From Cycas panzhihuaensis (taxonomy: Eukaryota > Cycadophyta), in contig CM041465.1 of assembly GCA_023213395.1 (NCBI GenBank), forward strand, positions 25,675,741 to 25,739,740: 64,000 bases of DNA. The letters are read 5' to 3'. Below, in pieces: positions 22,561 through 33,987 of the stretch. Positions within the stretch are counted from its first letter, which is position 1. Each line of letters begins with the position of its first letter. The position numbers and the translations under genes are program-made. Below the pieces are notes generated by a model that was given only the letters and a program-made list of their open reading frames with translations, was not told the DNA's origin and ran no database searches.

Positions 22561-23626
22561 TCAACTTCTTATTGGCTCCTTCAATGCCACAAACATATTC
22601 ATCACCCACAGTGTTAGGTAAAGCTTTACCTTTAGTTTTAGCTTTACCTTTTTCTTTGTTCTTGGGTCATTTCTCTGGGTGTAGGAACCAACAATCTTCT
22701 ATGATGTGACCCACTCACTTTCAATGAGTACAAGTAACTTTGATTTGGGTGGTATTGGCTTATTTCTTCTTGCCAAAACCCCTAATGGGTTGTTTTCCAA
22801 CTTTACCTGGAAACCTCTTTCCTTGGGCAGGTTTGTTGCTACCTTCTTAAGGTGCAAACCTTTTCCTCTTAGCAAAAACATTCTTGTTCCTCTTTTCTAT
22901 GGCAATCGCCTTCTTGCTAGCTTCATCGAGCATTTTAACTTTAAACAGTTGAAGTTTTTACTGAATATGCTAATGCAACCCTCCAATATACTTTAGCATG
23001 ATGTCTTTACCCAGTAAAGAGATGCCCAATACAATAGCTTACTTTTGAAATTCTATTGTGTAGTCTTGGACATTTTGGCCTCTTTCTTATCGATAATATT
23101 GCCATTTAATCCTCTATTGCTCTTCATACCCAATAGGATAGAATTGTTTCTTTATGAGGATTTTAAATTGTTGCCAAGTAATTTCATTTACATTATGGGA
23201 TTTAAGATATGCATTCCACTAAACTAATGCATGCTTGGATAATTTTAACCTAGTAAAAGTAATTTTCTACTAGTTTTTATACCTATAAATGGAAAAATAT
23301 GTTTCTAGTTGGGCCAACCAACCATCTAACTTTTTAGCATCTAAAGTTCCATCATAAATAGGCAGTTCAAGTTTTGCCTCTACCTTGAATGGATGTGTTA
23401 TTACTGATGGATTGTCATCTTCTTCCTCTTCTTGTTGGTCTTCTACCATCTCTTCCTTTGTTTCCTCTTTCATCGATTCATCTTCTTTCTTCTTTATGCC
23501 TTTGGTTGTTGAAGAAGAAGTTGCAACTTGTTGAGAGACTAGTTGTGCCACAAGCTAGGTTAGTCTATCAAGGTTTTGCTCCATCTTTATGAACCTTTCC
23601 TCCATCTTTTTCTCCACCTCATCCAT
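22561..23626 (-). pseudogene. E4 gag remnant with zinc knuckle
   Basis: The likely start is the minus-strand ATG at 23626 (MDEVEKKMEERFIKMEQNL). An acidic Glu-rich stretch follows (23400-23500). Then comes the gag core 'LELPIYDGTLDAKKLDGWLA' (about 23280-23360) and later 'GYEEQ.RIKWQYYR'. The nucleocapsid part near 22690-22735 reads CTH.K.VGHIIEDCWFLHPE: the CCHC knuckle with its second Cys replaced by a stop. 'GKRFPGKVGKQPIRGFGKKK' (basic) precedes it. Confidence 0.82.
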
Positions 23627-23794
23627 CTTCCTTTGCTATCTATGCTCTTTCTCAAGTGGTTCGGTTAAAGGTTCGTCGGTCAACAAATACTAAAATCTAG
23701 TTTTCATAAAAACTTTTCATAACAAAAGTAAGAGGGTTTTTCTTTTCTTTTCTCTTTAAAAATCCCTAAATTCCTAAGGATTTCAAGAAAACTA

Positions 23795-23806
23795 GCTCTG
23801 ATACTA
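23795..23806 (-). promoter_or_regulatory. E4 primer-binding site (initiator tRNA-Met)
   Basis: Minus strand tagtatcagagc, one G-to-A change from the canonical tggtatcagagc complementary to plant initiator tRNA-Met. It lies six bases from the LTR end at 23813. Confidence 0.85.
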
Positions 23807-23812
23807 AATATT

Positions 23813-24982
23813 TGATCCAAATTTGAATGGAAAAGTAAAGACTTAATCTAATCATAACAAATCCAGAATAAATTTACAATAATATTACATTAATTTGAAG
23901 ATATTTAAAATTTCTCTTACAAAATTCCTTTTGTTTGTGCTCTATTGAGCATGTAAAGGACTGCTATGGCAAGTTGGGAGAGAAGAAAAGAGTGCTAGGC
24001 ACTTTTCGGGCTGCTGCACATTCTTTGGAACCATTGTTAACGAAGTATGCATGGAGTTTTGGTTGCCAATAACAAAAAAAAAAAACCCTTTTCTTGGTGA
24101 AGAATTATATCAGTGTCTCTTTCTTGAACTGCTACAGCTACTATTTTCCTCCCTCGGTTACAACTATGCCTTCTTGGGTTCTTTTACTATCCCCACGAAT
24201 GGATTTGGGTGCTACTCGGTCGCTCCTTATGCACTTTCTTTTCTTTTTTCTCTTCTACCCAAAATTTCTATCTTGGACCCATTCTTTTCTTTTCGGAAAG
24301 TAATTTTGGGCAAACTTTCCTTAAATCTTGCTTATCTTACTACGTCTATGGCTATTGGGCATCCTCTCCTCTCCTCAGTGAAGAAATCTCACTGCTTTAA
24401 AACCCTACAATGTGTAGTTTCTTCTACAATGATTTTCCATTTATTTAGTTCTTCAATAGATTCACAACGGTTAAAGAAAAACCTACTTAAACCTATTTAA
24501 TTAATGGGTTTCTCTCTTTTAACATGTAGAGGACACATGCTAAAATATCCTCCTAAAATTTAGTGTGAAACAGACTCCATTTTCTCCCTAAAAAATCTTG
24601 TCATTTTCTATTTTTTCCATTTTCTATAGTTAGCAGGGTTGCACCTGTAGTTAGTAGGGTTGCGCCTACAGTTAGCAGGGTTGCACCTGCAGTTGCACTT
24701 GATTGCACTTACCGTTGCACTTGGAAACTGTATGGTTGCACTTCGTTGCACTTTTAGACCAGTCGATTACACTTGGTTGTACTTGTAGACCACCCAGTTA
24801 CACTTAGTTGTACTTGTAGGCCACTGAGTTACACTTAGTTGCACTTGGTTGTAGTTGTGGTTGCACATTTTTTTTGCATTTTTTAAGCCTCTTAAGGCAT
24901 TTTTCTACTAAATGAAGATTATAAACATGAAAAATAAGGCATTTTAAGAGTATTATGATATCAAAGATCTGAAAACAGATCA
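23813..24982 (-). repeat. E4 5' LTR
   Basis: Starts tgatccaaat and ends cagatca on the + strand. It aligns with 17963-19074 and contains the same triple 21-bp repeat at 24629-24691. Open frames here (24051-24500) are also present, broken, in the other LTR and have no protein signature. Confidence 0.92.
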
Positions 24983-24987
24983 TAGGT

Positions 24988-25456
24988 CCTCCATAAGGGA
25001 TAAAGAAGGCTCCTTAACGTCATTACCTATGTGTGACAACAAAGGAGAAGACTCGAGGAGCACTTAATCCATAGGGGCAATGACATGAGACTCAAGAGAA
25101 GAACTAGTTTCACCAACTGTAGAGGTTCCACAGTGGGATCTAAAATGAAGGAGGTGTTCCCTACTCGTGGCCAGAAGGGAGATAGGGTGAGGGGGATCCT
25201 CATCCTCACCATCAAACTCATCGTCACTAAGTATGGCAAGGTACCTGTAACTTCTAACACCAATAAGGGCGAAACACGTGAGGTTGGAAGAAGAGGATGA
25301 AGGGTCTTCTTCCAAAAGAGATGGGTCAAGGATGCCAATAGAACAAGTAGAGGTATGGGCAAAAAGGCCTTTGTTGCCTTTCACTTGGCCATGACCTGCT
25401 TGATGGGATTGACGCAGTTGTTTAGTAGAAGGAAGCTCCTGGGAGACGACTCTCAT
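24988..25456 (-). pseudogene. E3 protease-RT linker, part next to protease
   Basis: The open stretch 25064-25456 (130 residues) is Ser rich with an acidic patch (DDEFDGEDEDPP). No domain is recognised. It continues the linker interrupted by E4. Confidence 0.55.
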
Positions 25457-25990
25457 TCACCCTTCATGGACGAATTTAAGTTGTCCCCAATAGGATGAGC
25501 ACATGGCCCTCATCTGATCAAGCCATGGGTGTCCCAACAAAATATTGTAGTCGACGTCAACATCGAGAACTATAATATTAGTAAGGATAGTCTTGTCCTC
25601 AAGAGTAAGTAGAATAGACACTGATCCCAAGGGTGTCTTTTCGCTACCATTGTAGCCTTGACACCACCATAGAATCAGTTCTAAAGATGATATGTCAAGC
25701 TCTTGCATAACACACAAGGGCATGGCATTAACAGAAGAACTATTATTGACAATGGTTCTTCATAAGGTACAATTAGGAGTATCAATGGTAATAGTAAAAG
25801 GGAAATGCCATTGGTGCTTCCTTTTGCTAGTGGGGAAAAGATCCTTAGGATCAAAGGAGATGATGGGCTCATGAATCTGAGTGACACCCAAGGTGTGAAT
25901 GGGTGTATCACCTAATCTTAAGGCTTCTAAGAGTAGTGTGCGTTGTTCAGGGTACCTCCTAAAGATGTCCATTATGGACATTTTGACAGC
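25457..25990 (-). pseudogene. E3 protease remnant
   Basis: Minus-strand 'NNSSSVNAMPLCVMQELDI' (about 25685-25755) aligns with E1 'DEGSSINVIPLHLVEDLEI'. The active-site Asp is therefore Asn in E3. Then 'LGSVSILLTLEDKTI' and 'VDYNILLGHPWLDQM' (about 25510-25550) follow, matching 'LEYNILLGRSWITQM' of E1. Retropepsin-type fold; inactive as written. Confidence 0.8.
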
Positions 25991-28509
25991 AATGGTATGA
26001 ATCTCATTAATGACAGAGAAAGACTTCCCCTTTGCATTGGGTTAGGGAAGAGCCCTTCGAAAGTCATAATAACTGGGATGTGTAGGAATGGTCTTGGGGA
26101 GTGCAGGGGCTTTCGAAAGAGAAGTTTCAAGAAGAGGAACAAGGTGAGATGCGGATGAAGAGGCACTGTTCACCTCTTTAATTACTTAGGACTAAGTTAA
26201 GGCATACAATGGGGTAGTCTCAAGCAACTGAATGACCTTCTTTCCTTTATTTCAGGATCACGAAGGTGAAGGGATATGTCAGTTAGGGGAACCCAAGGAA
26301 AAAGATGAATTTCTCGCACCCTTCCCTTTGGCTTATGAAGGGTGATGATTTGGAGACCTTTCTCAATTCTGGTTGTTCTTCTGTTAGGGGTTGTGATCGT
26401 GCTCCCCATGTTTGGGGAAGGGATCTCTATGAATAGGCTAGTTTAGGTTGGGTCTAGATACCCATTTGGGGGAAGAGTTATATTATGGGGCAACCTTAGG
26501 ATGTTGGGCCCGACACCATGAATCATTGTGGAAGCACTCCCCATGGATGGAGCACCACTTCTTCTCAAGGGAGGAGTTAGGTTTCCTTACTTAAGAGGAC
26601 TCGATGTTTCCACCCTTGGAAGGAGCGGCTTGGGAAGCTTGGCAAACTAGCTTGTTAGATGTAGGAGATGAAGGAGCCTAGAGCTTGAGCTCCTTCATAA
26701 TATGTTCAAATGAATATATGGCTGAAGTGAGGGGATCTAGCATATTCTCAGTAGAATGGGAAGAAGACCTAGTGGGTTGTTGGGTTTTACTTTCTTTTGA
26801 TGCAGGAGGTGCCTTACGTCATTGTGAGGACTTTAGAGGCTTCTTGAGTCCAGCCTAGATCTTAATGGCCTCAGCTTCTAAGCACTTCACTATGGCAGAG
26901 CCACACATAGTTACCCCCATCTTGAGGACTTCTACATGGACTTTTGGATGAAGGGCATTGACAAAAAGGTCCCTCTTTAACTCCTTAGGTAAAGTAGCCT
27001 TGGTAGAATGAAGAAGGTCATGGAAATATCTCAAAAAGTCATGATTCATTTCATCATGACCCTGTTTAAACGACAAAAGGGATTTCATTCCACTCTCAAA
27101 TGGATGAGCCATGTTAAAGTAGTTGACAAACTCATCCACGAGCTACTAGAATGAGAATATAGAATGCGTAGGTAGGCAATAAAACCATTTGAGGGCATCA
27201 CCTTGAAGAGACTACAGAAATAGTTTCATGAGGATGTGGTTGTAGGCTTAGTAATCAATGCATGCCATAGAGAAGCCACAAAAATGCTCCGCTAGGTCTT
27301 GCGATGAAGTCCCATCAAATTTGGGGATTTCAGGGGGGTGAGGCGGTAAGTTAGTTCTTAACGCCTCAATGGATAAAGGGGTTAACCAATAGTCCATAAA
27401 AGGGCGCACCCTTGACTAGACTATAGGGTCAACATAAGCTAGAAATGATAGGGAGTAGGTTTACCCAAATCCTCCTTGGAGGGTTTGGTTCAAAAGTGGA
27501 TGTTGTCCTCCCACTGCTTGGTGAGGAGGCAAGAATCCCACATTTGAAGAAACCTACATGGGAGAAGATAGGTATGACGTACCCATCCCTCCTAGAGAGA
27601 GTGCTCCTTATTGAAAAGGAGCTTGAGGGAATAAGCATTGGGAAGGAGTTAGCCCTCCTTGCAAAGACGTGATGTGAGGTGCCACATAAGATGGTGGAGA
27701 AGGATGGGATTCTACCCATATGGGCCGCCCATAGGTGGCGTGACCCTATAAGGATCTAGAGGGTCCACCTCATAAGTAGGTAGGGAGTTCCCTTTACCAT
27801 GCCCCTATGGTTGAGCAGTGTAACTAGGAGGCAGGTAGAGAGAAGAGTTCCTAGGTTGGTATTGGGATTGTGTGGGGACAGACCCCACGTGACTAGAAGT
27901 AGGGGGACATGTGGGTCCCCTAGGTCTAGTAGGTGGATAAACAATGGTAGGAGGAGGACTAGTGGTTTGACTAGTCAGGGGTATGCTCAACTTGACTTGG
28001 GAAGATGACATGCCCTGAGTGGTCCCCAAGGAACATACGCTATGGGGGGAAGAGAAAGAGGTAATAGGAAGGCTCATCGTAGGTAAAGCAGTTGAACGAG
28101 ATGAGTGAGGTGAAGGGAATGTAGAAGAAAAGGGCACAATGCTTTGCAAGACATTCTCAAACCACTTTGGGTGTGGTTGGAGATGGGCGGCTTGGAAACA
28201 TTAGCTCAAGGCTTCTACTACATTAGCAGGAGGGGTATTTGCTTGATCGTAAGAGGTAGATGGAACCTCATATGAAGTGGACCCCGCAGGATGATCCTCA
28301 TAAGAATCGCCATAGCGGTGGCAAAACTCTAAAGGATATGAAGGTTCTACTCCGTAAGTAGAGGAATGGTGAGATTGGGGGTGTGGTTGGTCCCCCGAAT
28401 AATAAATAAGATCTTCACTTCCTTGGGTAGACCCTTGGAAGGAAGTAGGTGGCTCAAGGAAATTAGACACATAAGTGTGGTATGCCTAATCCAAAAGAGA
28501 TCCCTCCAT
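25991..28509 (-). pseudogene. E3 gag remnant
   Basis: A plausible start is the minus-strand ATG at 28509 (MEGSLLD). The N-terminal part is Pro/Ser/Tyr rich (28201-28470; 27805-28149). The core follows: 'IPKFDGTSSQDLAEHF' (about 27290-27340), 'GDALKWFYCLP' (about 27180-27210) and the open stretch 26855-27139 with 'FVNYFNMAHPFESGMKSLLS' and 'DFLRYFHDLLHSTKATLPKE'. This is the retrotransposon gag domain found in Ty3 elements. A basic linker without clear zinc knuckle runs to the protease. Multiple stops. Confidence 0.8.
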
Positions 28510-28748
28510 GATCGAATCGAGATCTGATGTGGGAAGGGAATGATATGAGGGCTCTTCCAACAATGAAGGTAGGCCTCGTAAATGACGTGAGAATCATCAC
28601 ATGTAAGTCCTGCTTATACACTAGAAGAAGAGAGAAACAAGGTAGTGCATGTGTTGGGGGTTACCCAACAAGGTCAAAAGGGAAAGCTACTAAGAGGTAG
28701 TAGCACCAATAGAAAAGGGAGAAACAGTAATTCCCTTACTGGCAAGTC

Positions 28749-28765
28749 TCCAGTATGGTCGCCAG
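28749..28765 (-). promoter_or_regulatory. E3 primer-binding site
   Basis: Minus strand tggcgaccatactggag directly follows the LTR end attcca. It matches the E1 PBS, and is not the initiator-Met type. Confidence 0.65.
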
Positions 28766-29913
28766 TGGAATCATATCTATGGGGATGGTGACTACACTAA
28801 GTTGGGATTAGGACTATCGACGGAAGGCTCCAGAATGAAGGGATCAAACCAACAAGTGAAAGGAAGCACCCACACAGGGTGTCTATGCATCAAAATGCAG
28901 GTTTGGGACCCATGAATGACACATGACTTCCTCTAAGTAACTTAACTTTTGACTTTAAAGGGGAGAATAAGTGAGGGATATCCTCAGTTGCTTGAGTAAC
29001 CTTGAAACAAGGGTCTTCCCACCCTTGGATGGCCGGAAAGGGAAGGTAAGACCTGACGAGGAAGTGGGTCCTCATGGAAAGAAACTAAGGGATGTAGGTG
29101 AGATGTGTATAGGTATGATGAGGTAAGTAGGGGAAGGTCTTAGGGGACTAGTCCTCTAAGGACTAACCCACCTAAAGGGGATGTTGGATGGACAAAGAGC
29201 GATAGCAAAAGGACTTCCTGCCACTCTACATGTGAGGGAGTCTAATCTTTATATGCAATAATGGGGCAAAGACTAGTTGTATGTGTGTGCAAATAAGAGG
29301 TGAGAAAAGCATGTATGAGTAGAGAACAATAAATATACTTTTCCCTCAAAGATAAATCCTCGCTCTCATTTATTTTAAGTAAGGGAAGCAGAAGTAAAGA
29401 GATAAACTAAGATATTATACAAAGTGCATGACAATGCAATTAAACAGAAAGAGGGGAGGGAATAAATCCTAATGGATGCTCTTTCCTAAAATATGAACTA
29501 ATGTGAAAAAGAATGATACGAGTTGATCCCCTTTTACTTTATTTCCTTATGTTCTTTTTAGGCAAACGTATAAACTAAAAGAAGCAAGAAAAGACCAATG
29601 AAATGAAAGTAGCGTACTTAGAAGGAAGATGCAGCTAAAATGTGATCTTTATCTTGTGTTACACCTACTTCTTCTTTTCTCTCTCCTGATGCATGAGCGA
29701 TGTAGGGGTTTCCTTACCTCCCCCAAAATGAAAGGAAAGAAGTAAGAAAAACACAAAGGAAAAAGGGACTATACAAAGACTGGAACAACCAAAGGAAAGA
29801 AGGCCAAGAAATGCACCTAGATTATTGTCGTTTACCCTTCTCTATAAATGGTGAGGTAAACCTGCAATCGCAAAGTTCCTTTCCCTTTCCCAAAGGGTTG
29901 CTAGGATATGAAA

Positions 29914-29982
<69 letters not shown>

Positions 29983-31773
29983 GTAAAATGCTGAAATGTT
30001 GCAAATTAGAGTGTTTTAAGTTAAGTAATCTTCCACTAAAGAATAACTCTACATCTCCCAAGAGAAACCAACAATACAAGATAAGGTATGGGGGAGGTTA
30101 GCCTCAAAATGGACCCTCCAATAAGTGCACCTCCATGATGCCCTTAGACACAGGAAATAGTAGATCAAGATAGCCTATTAGTAGTAGACAGTGAGGGAAA
30201 TAAACATCATGAGGTTTGCAAATGTTGCCTATGTTGCAAGTATTCTACGCGTAGCAAATTGCAACATTGGCTAAGCTGAGACCCAAGATGGATGAGGGAC
30301 ACAGTTTGGGGCTGGAAGAGCTTCCAAAGAGAGGCGTGCAAGCCTAGAAATAATGTAGCAAGGGCTGCATATTCTAATATCCAACGTAGGCTAATTCCTA
30401 GAGACTCCCTGGTGACATAAGAGAAGAACAAGTGGAAGAGAGGAAAGAGGAGAAGGGGGTTGCCCTTGAGGAGCAAGCCCAGTGGGTATGGTAACCCGCT
30501 TTGGCTCCTTTCTCTCACTCTTTATGGGTCCTCCATCGCAACCTTCTTAGAAAAACTAGGAGAGGGTAAGGAGATGAAGAGGGCAGGAAGATAAAAAATG
30601 GAGTACCTCCTGTATACACTAAAAAATAAGGAAAGGAAGGATGTACTAAAAAGTCCAACCTTTTACAAGATAATCCAAAGGAAAGACATGGAACAACAAT
30701 GAAATAATACCTACTGGGCTGAGTAGGAGGTAGGTCTTCCCCTAAAGATAGTGGGAAATAGCAGATCCGATATGCTTATAGGGGGTCCTTAGGCGGATGC
30801 TGCAATCTAGAAATAAACTCATTGAAATTTGTAGGAAGGGCGTGGAGGCTAAACTTGGGCATGAATCCTTACTTAGAGATAATTTTTAGAGAGCGTACTA
30901 TTGAGGATCAGACTTGTAATAGGCAGATCTCAGGCTGAAGCACATGGAACTTGAGTGTTGCAGGGCGTTCCTGCAGAAAACTCCTGTGGAAGAGAGAGAA
31001 GAGAGAAGAGAAGGTAGAAGAAGAGGTGGAAAATGAGGTTGTTTTGGGATTTATACCTAACCCTAGGCTAAATGGATGATTAGGGTTGAGGCAGGGCTCA
31101 AGAGGTGTTAAAGCCACATGGAAATTTCATGAGAAAAGTAAAATTTACCACAATAGATTTTAAAAAATGTTGAGTGACAGTCGCCCCATGGTAAATTTCA
31201 TGATACCGCAAAGTTCACCACAACACTACAACATTTGCCGCAGTGCAGTGACAGAGACCAAAATAAGGCAAAAAGGGCATGCCTGGGAGCCTTGAAAGAG
31301 GGTACCCAAGGCCTGGGAAGGGCTAGCTGTTTGTCCATATGGATGGGGATAATCAAATAAAGAAGATAACATAAACTAGATGGGGTACCAAAGTGACAAG
31401 ACCCCCAAGAAATTAATAACTGGTATAGAGATAAACCAATCACACTTAGTGGGGTGCTAAGGGTTATGATATGGCAAGGGGTGTGATGGATCACATAGGC
31501 TAAGTAGTGCCTAAGACAACATAGAGGTGCATAGGAGCATTGTGGAGTGCCATGAGGATGCATGTCCCACTTATTGTCATAGGTTGAAAGAGTAACAAGC
31601 TGTATGATCAAGCAACAAGTGCAAGGTTATCACTCAAGTGTGTTAGTCAACCATGCAATAAAAGGATGCTTCAATTTACCTTTATAGAGAAGTAGTAAAG
31701 GCAAAGGATAGAAGCATACCTGTACTTACCTAAGATGACTTACTAAGAACCTATTCCCAGTAGCTGGGAAACA
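28766..31773 (-). repeat. E3 5' LTR
   Basis: 3008 bases, aligned end to end with 7015-9999. The best-visible size difference is the long (AT)n tract at 29917-29979. Apparent open frames such as 29811-30101 pass through that tract and are not genes. Confidence 0.92.
29917..29979. repeat. (AT)n microsatellite, about 31 units
   Basis: An uninterrupted AT run of about 63 bases. The same site in the other E3 LTR (8162-8180) has under 20 bases of imperfect TA sequence, so the tract expanded after insertion or at copying. Confidence 0.95.
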
Positions 31774-32691
31774 TACAGTCTCTTCTTCTTCTTCTTCAAT
31801 TAACTCCTTTCTGCCAGGTTGTCTTGAGTAGCTACTTGAAGTTATGATCCCCCTTTCTATGTTAGCTTTGTAGTGATGACAGTTGGTGGTGTAGTGACCA
31901 GTTTTTCCACAATAATAGTAGATGATTTGGTGACCAAGTCATCTTCTTGAGTACTAGATGGAGTGACTGTGAGGAGAAGATCATCTTCTATCAGGAGTAT
32001 AGTTTGTGGGTTGTCTTCTCCCTCGGTCTAATCCATGAAAAACTCCTTTGTTGGTGGTGCCCCTACCTCGTATACTCACTCTTGATGAAAATGCATTTTC
32101 CAATTTATTTTATAGATTGGTTTTAGTTTGCTCATGATGTAGAAGTTGGCCACAAATAGTAGTGAATGAGGGTTGTGTAATTTCTACCATCAACTTGTAA
32201 GATATAACAAAGTTCCAAAATCGAGCAGGAAGTTTATGTATAATAAGATCAATGAGGTCACCATTTGAATAACTCACTCCAACTGACACCAGGTTTTAAT
32301 GAAGTAGCTTGAATCACCTAAGAAAAGAGGTGAAATCTTCTTATTCAAATATCATTAGGGTGGCCATTTGGATTTTCAGTGACATGACATGAGCTATATT
32401 TTTCTAGGCATACAAAGTCTTCAATGTGGTCCAGGCTTCATGAGGAGTGGTGGCACCAGCTATATAAGGTAGGATGGAGTTTGCAACTAATAGATTTATT
32501 GAGGAAAGTGTAAGACCTTTTTGTTCTTTATGTACCTTCTTTTCATCAGCATCTACAGACTCAGGTTTGATGCTCTTTATCTGGTCCCATACACCCTGAG
32601 TCACTAGCATGGATCTCGTCTTGGTCTTCTATGATTCATAGTTATTACTAGTGAGTTTTTCAGACTTGGAAAGTCAAAGAGAGGAAGCCAT
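31774..32691 (-). pseudogene. E2 gag remnant (copia)
   Basis: The start is the minus-strand ATG at 32691 (MASSL.LSKSEKLTSNNYE). Next come 'MLVTQGVWDQIKSIKPESVD' and 'PHEAWTTLKTLYA' (32404-32610), the copia gag (UBN2-like) pattern. A zinc knuckle near 31885-31930 reads YYYCGKTGHYTTNC: C-x2-C-x4-H-x4-C with the first Cys changed to Tyr. A Glu-rich stretch (codons gaa/gag) ends at the E3 boundary. The frame continues as protease at 7014. Confidence 0.85.
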
Positions 32692-33796
32692 AAGAAGGTG
32701 AGTAATTCTATCAAGTCTAGACACAAGATTACCTAGACTCGTAGGTCTAACGATAAACCTCTAATGGAGATTTGAGATAGGTAGCTTTATGGTGCTAACT
32801 TCTAACCATTGCACTACAAGGCTTCGATGGTTGGTTAGGCTCCCTAATATAGGTTGGGCTCAAGGTCCTATAGGGCCCTCCTATATACATTTTAGTACAT
32901 GGAGGCTCAAATCTGTGAGTGAGCTCTGTCTAAGGCCTAGGTATTGGGTCTTTTCAGTTCCTCTCACTTCACATAATGGTTCTAAACTTCCAATATGCTT
33001 AGCCAAGAATGACAAATCTAACGTGATTTTTATAAACCCCCAGAATAGGGTCTCTAAGGCTAGGAATGAGTAGCTGCCAAGAAGTGTTATCTACCTATGG
33101 AAGAAGAAGAAGGCAAGTGTAACAAATATATCTCCCTTTTTAATATATCTTTTAAGAAATAAAAGAGACTAGAATACTCAGTCAAAATAAGGAAAATATA
33201 ACAAGGATGTTTTTTGAGTGATTTCCTGAGATAAAAAACTACTAATGACAGCCATATAGATGGCAGTAGTGCACAATAAATGAGTCAAAAAATTAACTTT
33301 CTTGAAATGCTTTGAAAGAGGTGTCAAAAGAATGGCCTTGATGTATAGATTCTTGATTTGCAACTATTTTTTTGAATGGACCTCTTAGTGAGGAGAAAAA
33401 GCCAGACGAAACTCCAATGGGCGGCTAAGGTTTTTTAATGATTTTGTTGATTTCTTCTGAATTTGAAGGAGAAGTCCTTTAAATCAGATATCATAGAAAG
33501 ATTATATCGAGGGCTTTCTATTAATACTAGGTTTCCCTATTATAGACATCTATATAGTGAGAAACGAGCAAAAGTCTCCAATGGTAGTTGTATAACTTCA
33601 GGCAGTATTTAGGGCATCGAAATAATGAAATTTGAGTTTGATCCATTAGAGAAAAGTGAAGAGTAGTTCGAGGCATCCCTGTAGGTGAAATTTCATCAAA
33701 TTCTTAGATAAAAAGTTTTTTGGTCATACCAGTGTATGGACCTATTTGTACAGTCGTATGCAAATATTTCTCCAGATAAGATCTAGACCTAAAATG
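32692..33796 (-). other. E2 5' leader
   Basis: Untranslated region between the PBS and the gag start, about 1.1 kb. No domain or RNA gene is recognised. Short open frames on both strands lack any signature. Confidence 0.6.
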
Positions 33797-33808
33797 GCTC
33801 TGGTACCA
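33797..33808 (-). promoter_or_regulatory. E2 primer-binding site (initiator tRNA-Met)
   Basis: Minus strand tggtaccagagc directly follows the LTR end CA. It has one change from tggtatcagagc. Confidence 0.85.
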
Positions 33809-33982
33809 TGTAGGATTGATGCTACAATTATAGATAAAGAATACTTGATGATCTTATTAAGGGTATATGAGTATATATATATAATTAGCATTTGTAACCC
33901 TCTGGAACTTCTTTGTAATCAATACATCGCATAATGACACATGTCATTAATATACAAAAGGATTAGACATTATATTCTAACA
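33809..33982 (-). repeat. E2 5' LTR
   Basis: 174 bases with TG...CA ends, the same length as 3688-3861. It is followed by the second ccaca copy at 33983-33987. Confidence 0.93.
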
Positions 33983-33987
33983 CCACA

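Larger units (their letters stand above)
17963..24982 (-). mobile_element. E4: chromodomain Ty3/gypsy retrotransposon (chromovirus)
   Basis: LTRs of 1112 and 1170 bases (17963-19074; 23813-24982) bound it. The 5-bp flanks are gaggt (17958-17962) and taggt (24983-24987), one mismatch. Minus-strand order: 5' LTR, PBS for initiator tRNA-Met, gag with zinc knuckle, protease, RT, RNase H, INT, chromodomain, 3' LTR. It is 7.0 kb in total. The chromodomain and PBS place it in the chromoviruses; the Galadriel-like subgroup is possible but unproven. It lies inside pol of E3 and is the innermost element of the first stack. Confidence 0.92.
7015..31773 (-). mobile_element. E3: large Tat-type Ty3/gypsy retrotransposon, split by E4
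   Basis: Two LTRs of about 3 kb (7015-9999 and 28766-31773; minus-strand ends TGTTTCCC...ATTCCA) bound an internal region. On the minus strand its order is PBS, Pro-rich gag, protease, linker, RT, RNase H, INT, antisense gene, second RNase H, 3' LTR. Without E4 it is about 17.7 kb, in the size range of Ogre/Tat elements. The 5-bp flanks (tatga left, tacag right) do not match, so the duplication is eroded or absent, yet E2 reads continuously across the insertion. The antisense gene unit at 12174-14097 is the unusual cargo. Confidence 0.9.
3688..33982 (-). mobile_element. E2: Ty1/copia retrotransposon with 174-bp LTRs, split by E3
   Basis: Two 174-bp LTRs (3688-3861 and 33809-33982, TG...CA ends) flank it, with a perfect ccaca duplication. 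Read on the minus strand the order is 5' LTR, PBS, leader, gag, [E3], protease, INT, RT, RNase H, 3' LTR. INT before RT makes it copia. Without E3 it would be about 5.5 kb, the usual copia size. The LTRs differ at about 15 of 174 positions by eye count. E3 lies between the gag zinc knuckle and the protease active site. Confidence 0.93.

Noticed and set aside
24051-24500. 149-codon + strand frame in the E4 LTR
   Set aside because: The homologous stretch of the other LTR (about 18160-18600) has it broken into frames, and no family signature is visible.
29811-30101. A 96-codon + strand frame (and its complement 29822-30079)
   Set aside because: It reads through the (AT)31 microsatellite inside the E3 LTR; the other LTR copy does not keep it.
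32789-33073. A possible tRNA-derived or SINE-like stretch in the E2 leader
   Set aside because: No convincing A and B boxes, no cloverleaf by eye, and no poly(A) tail or flanking duplication.
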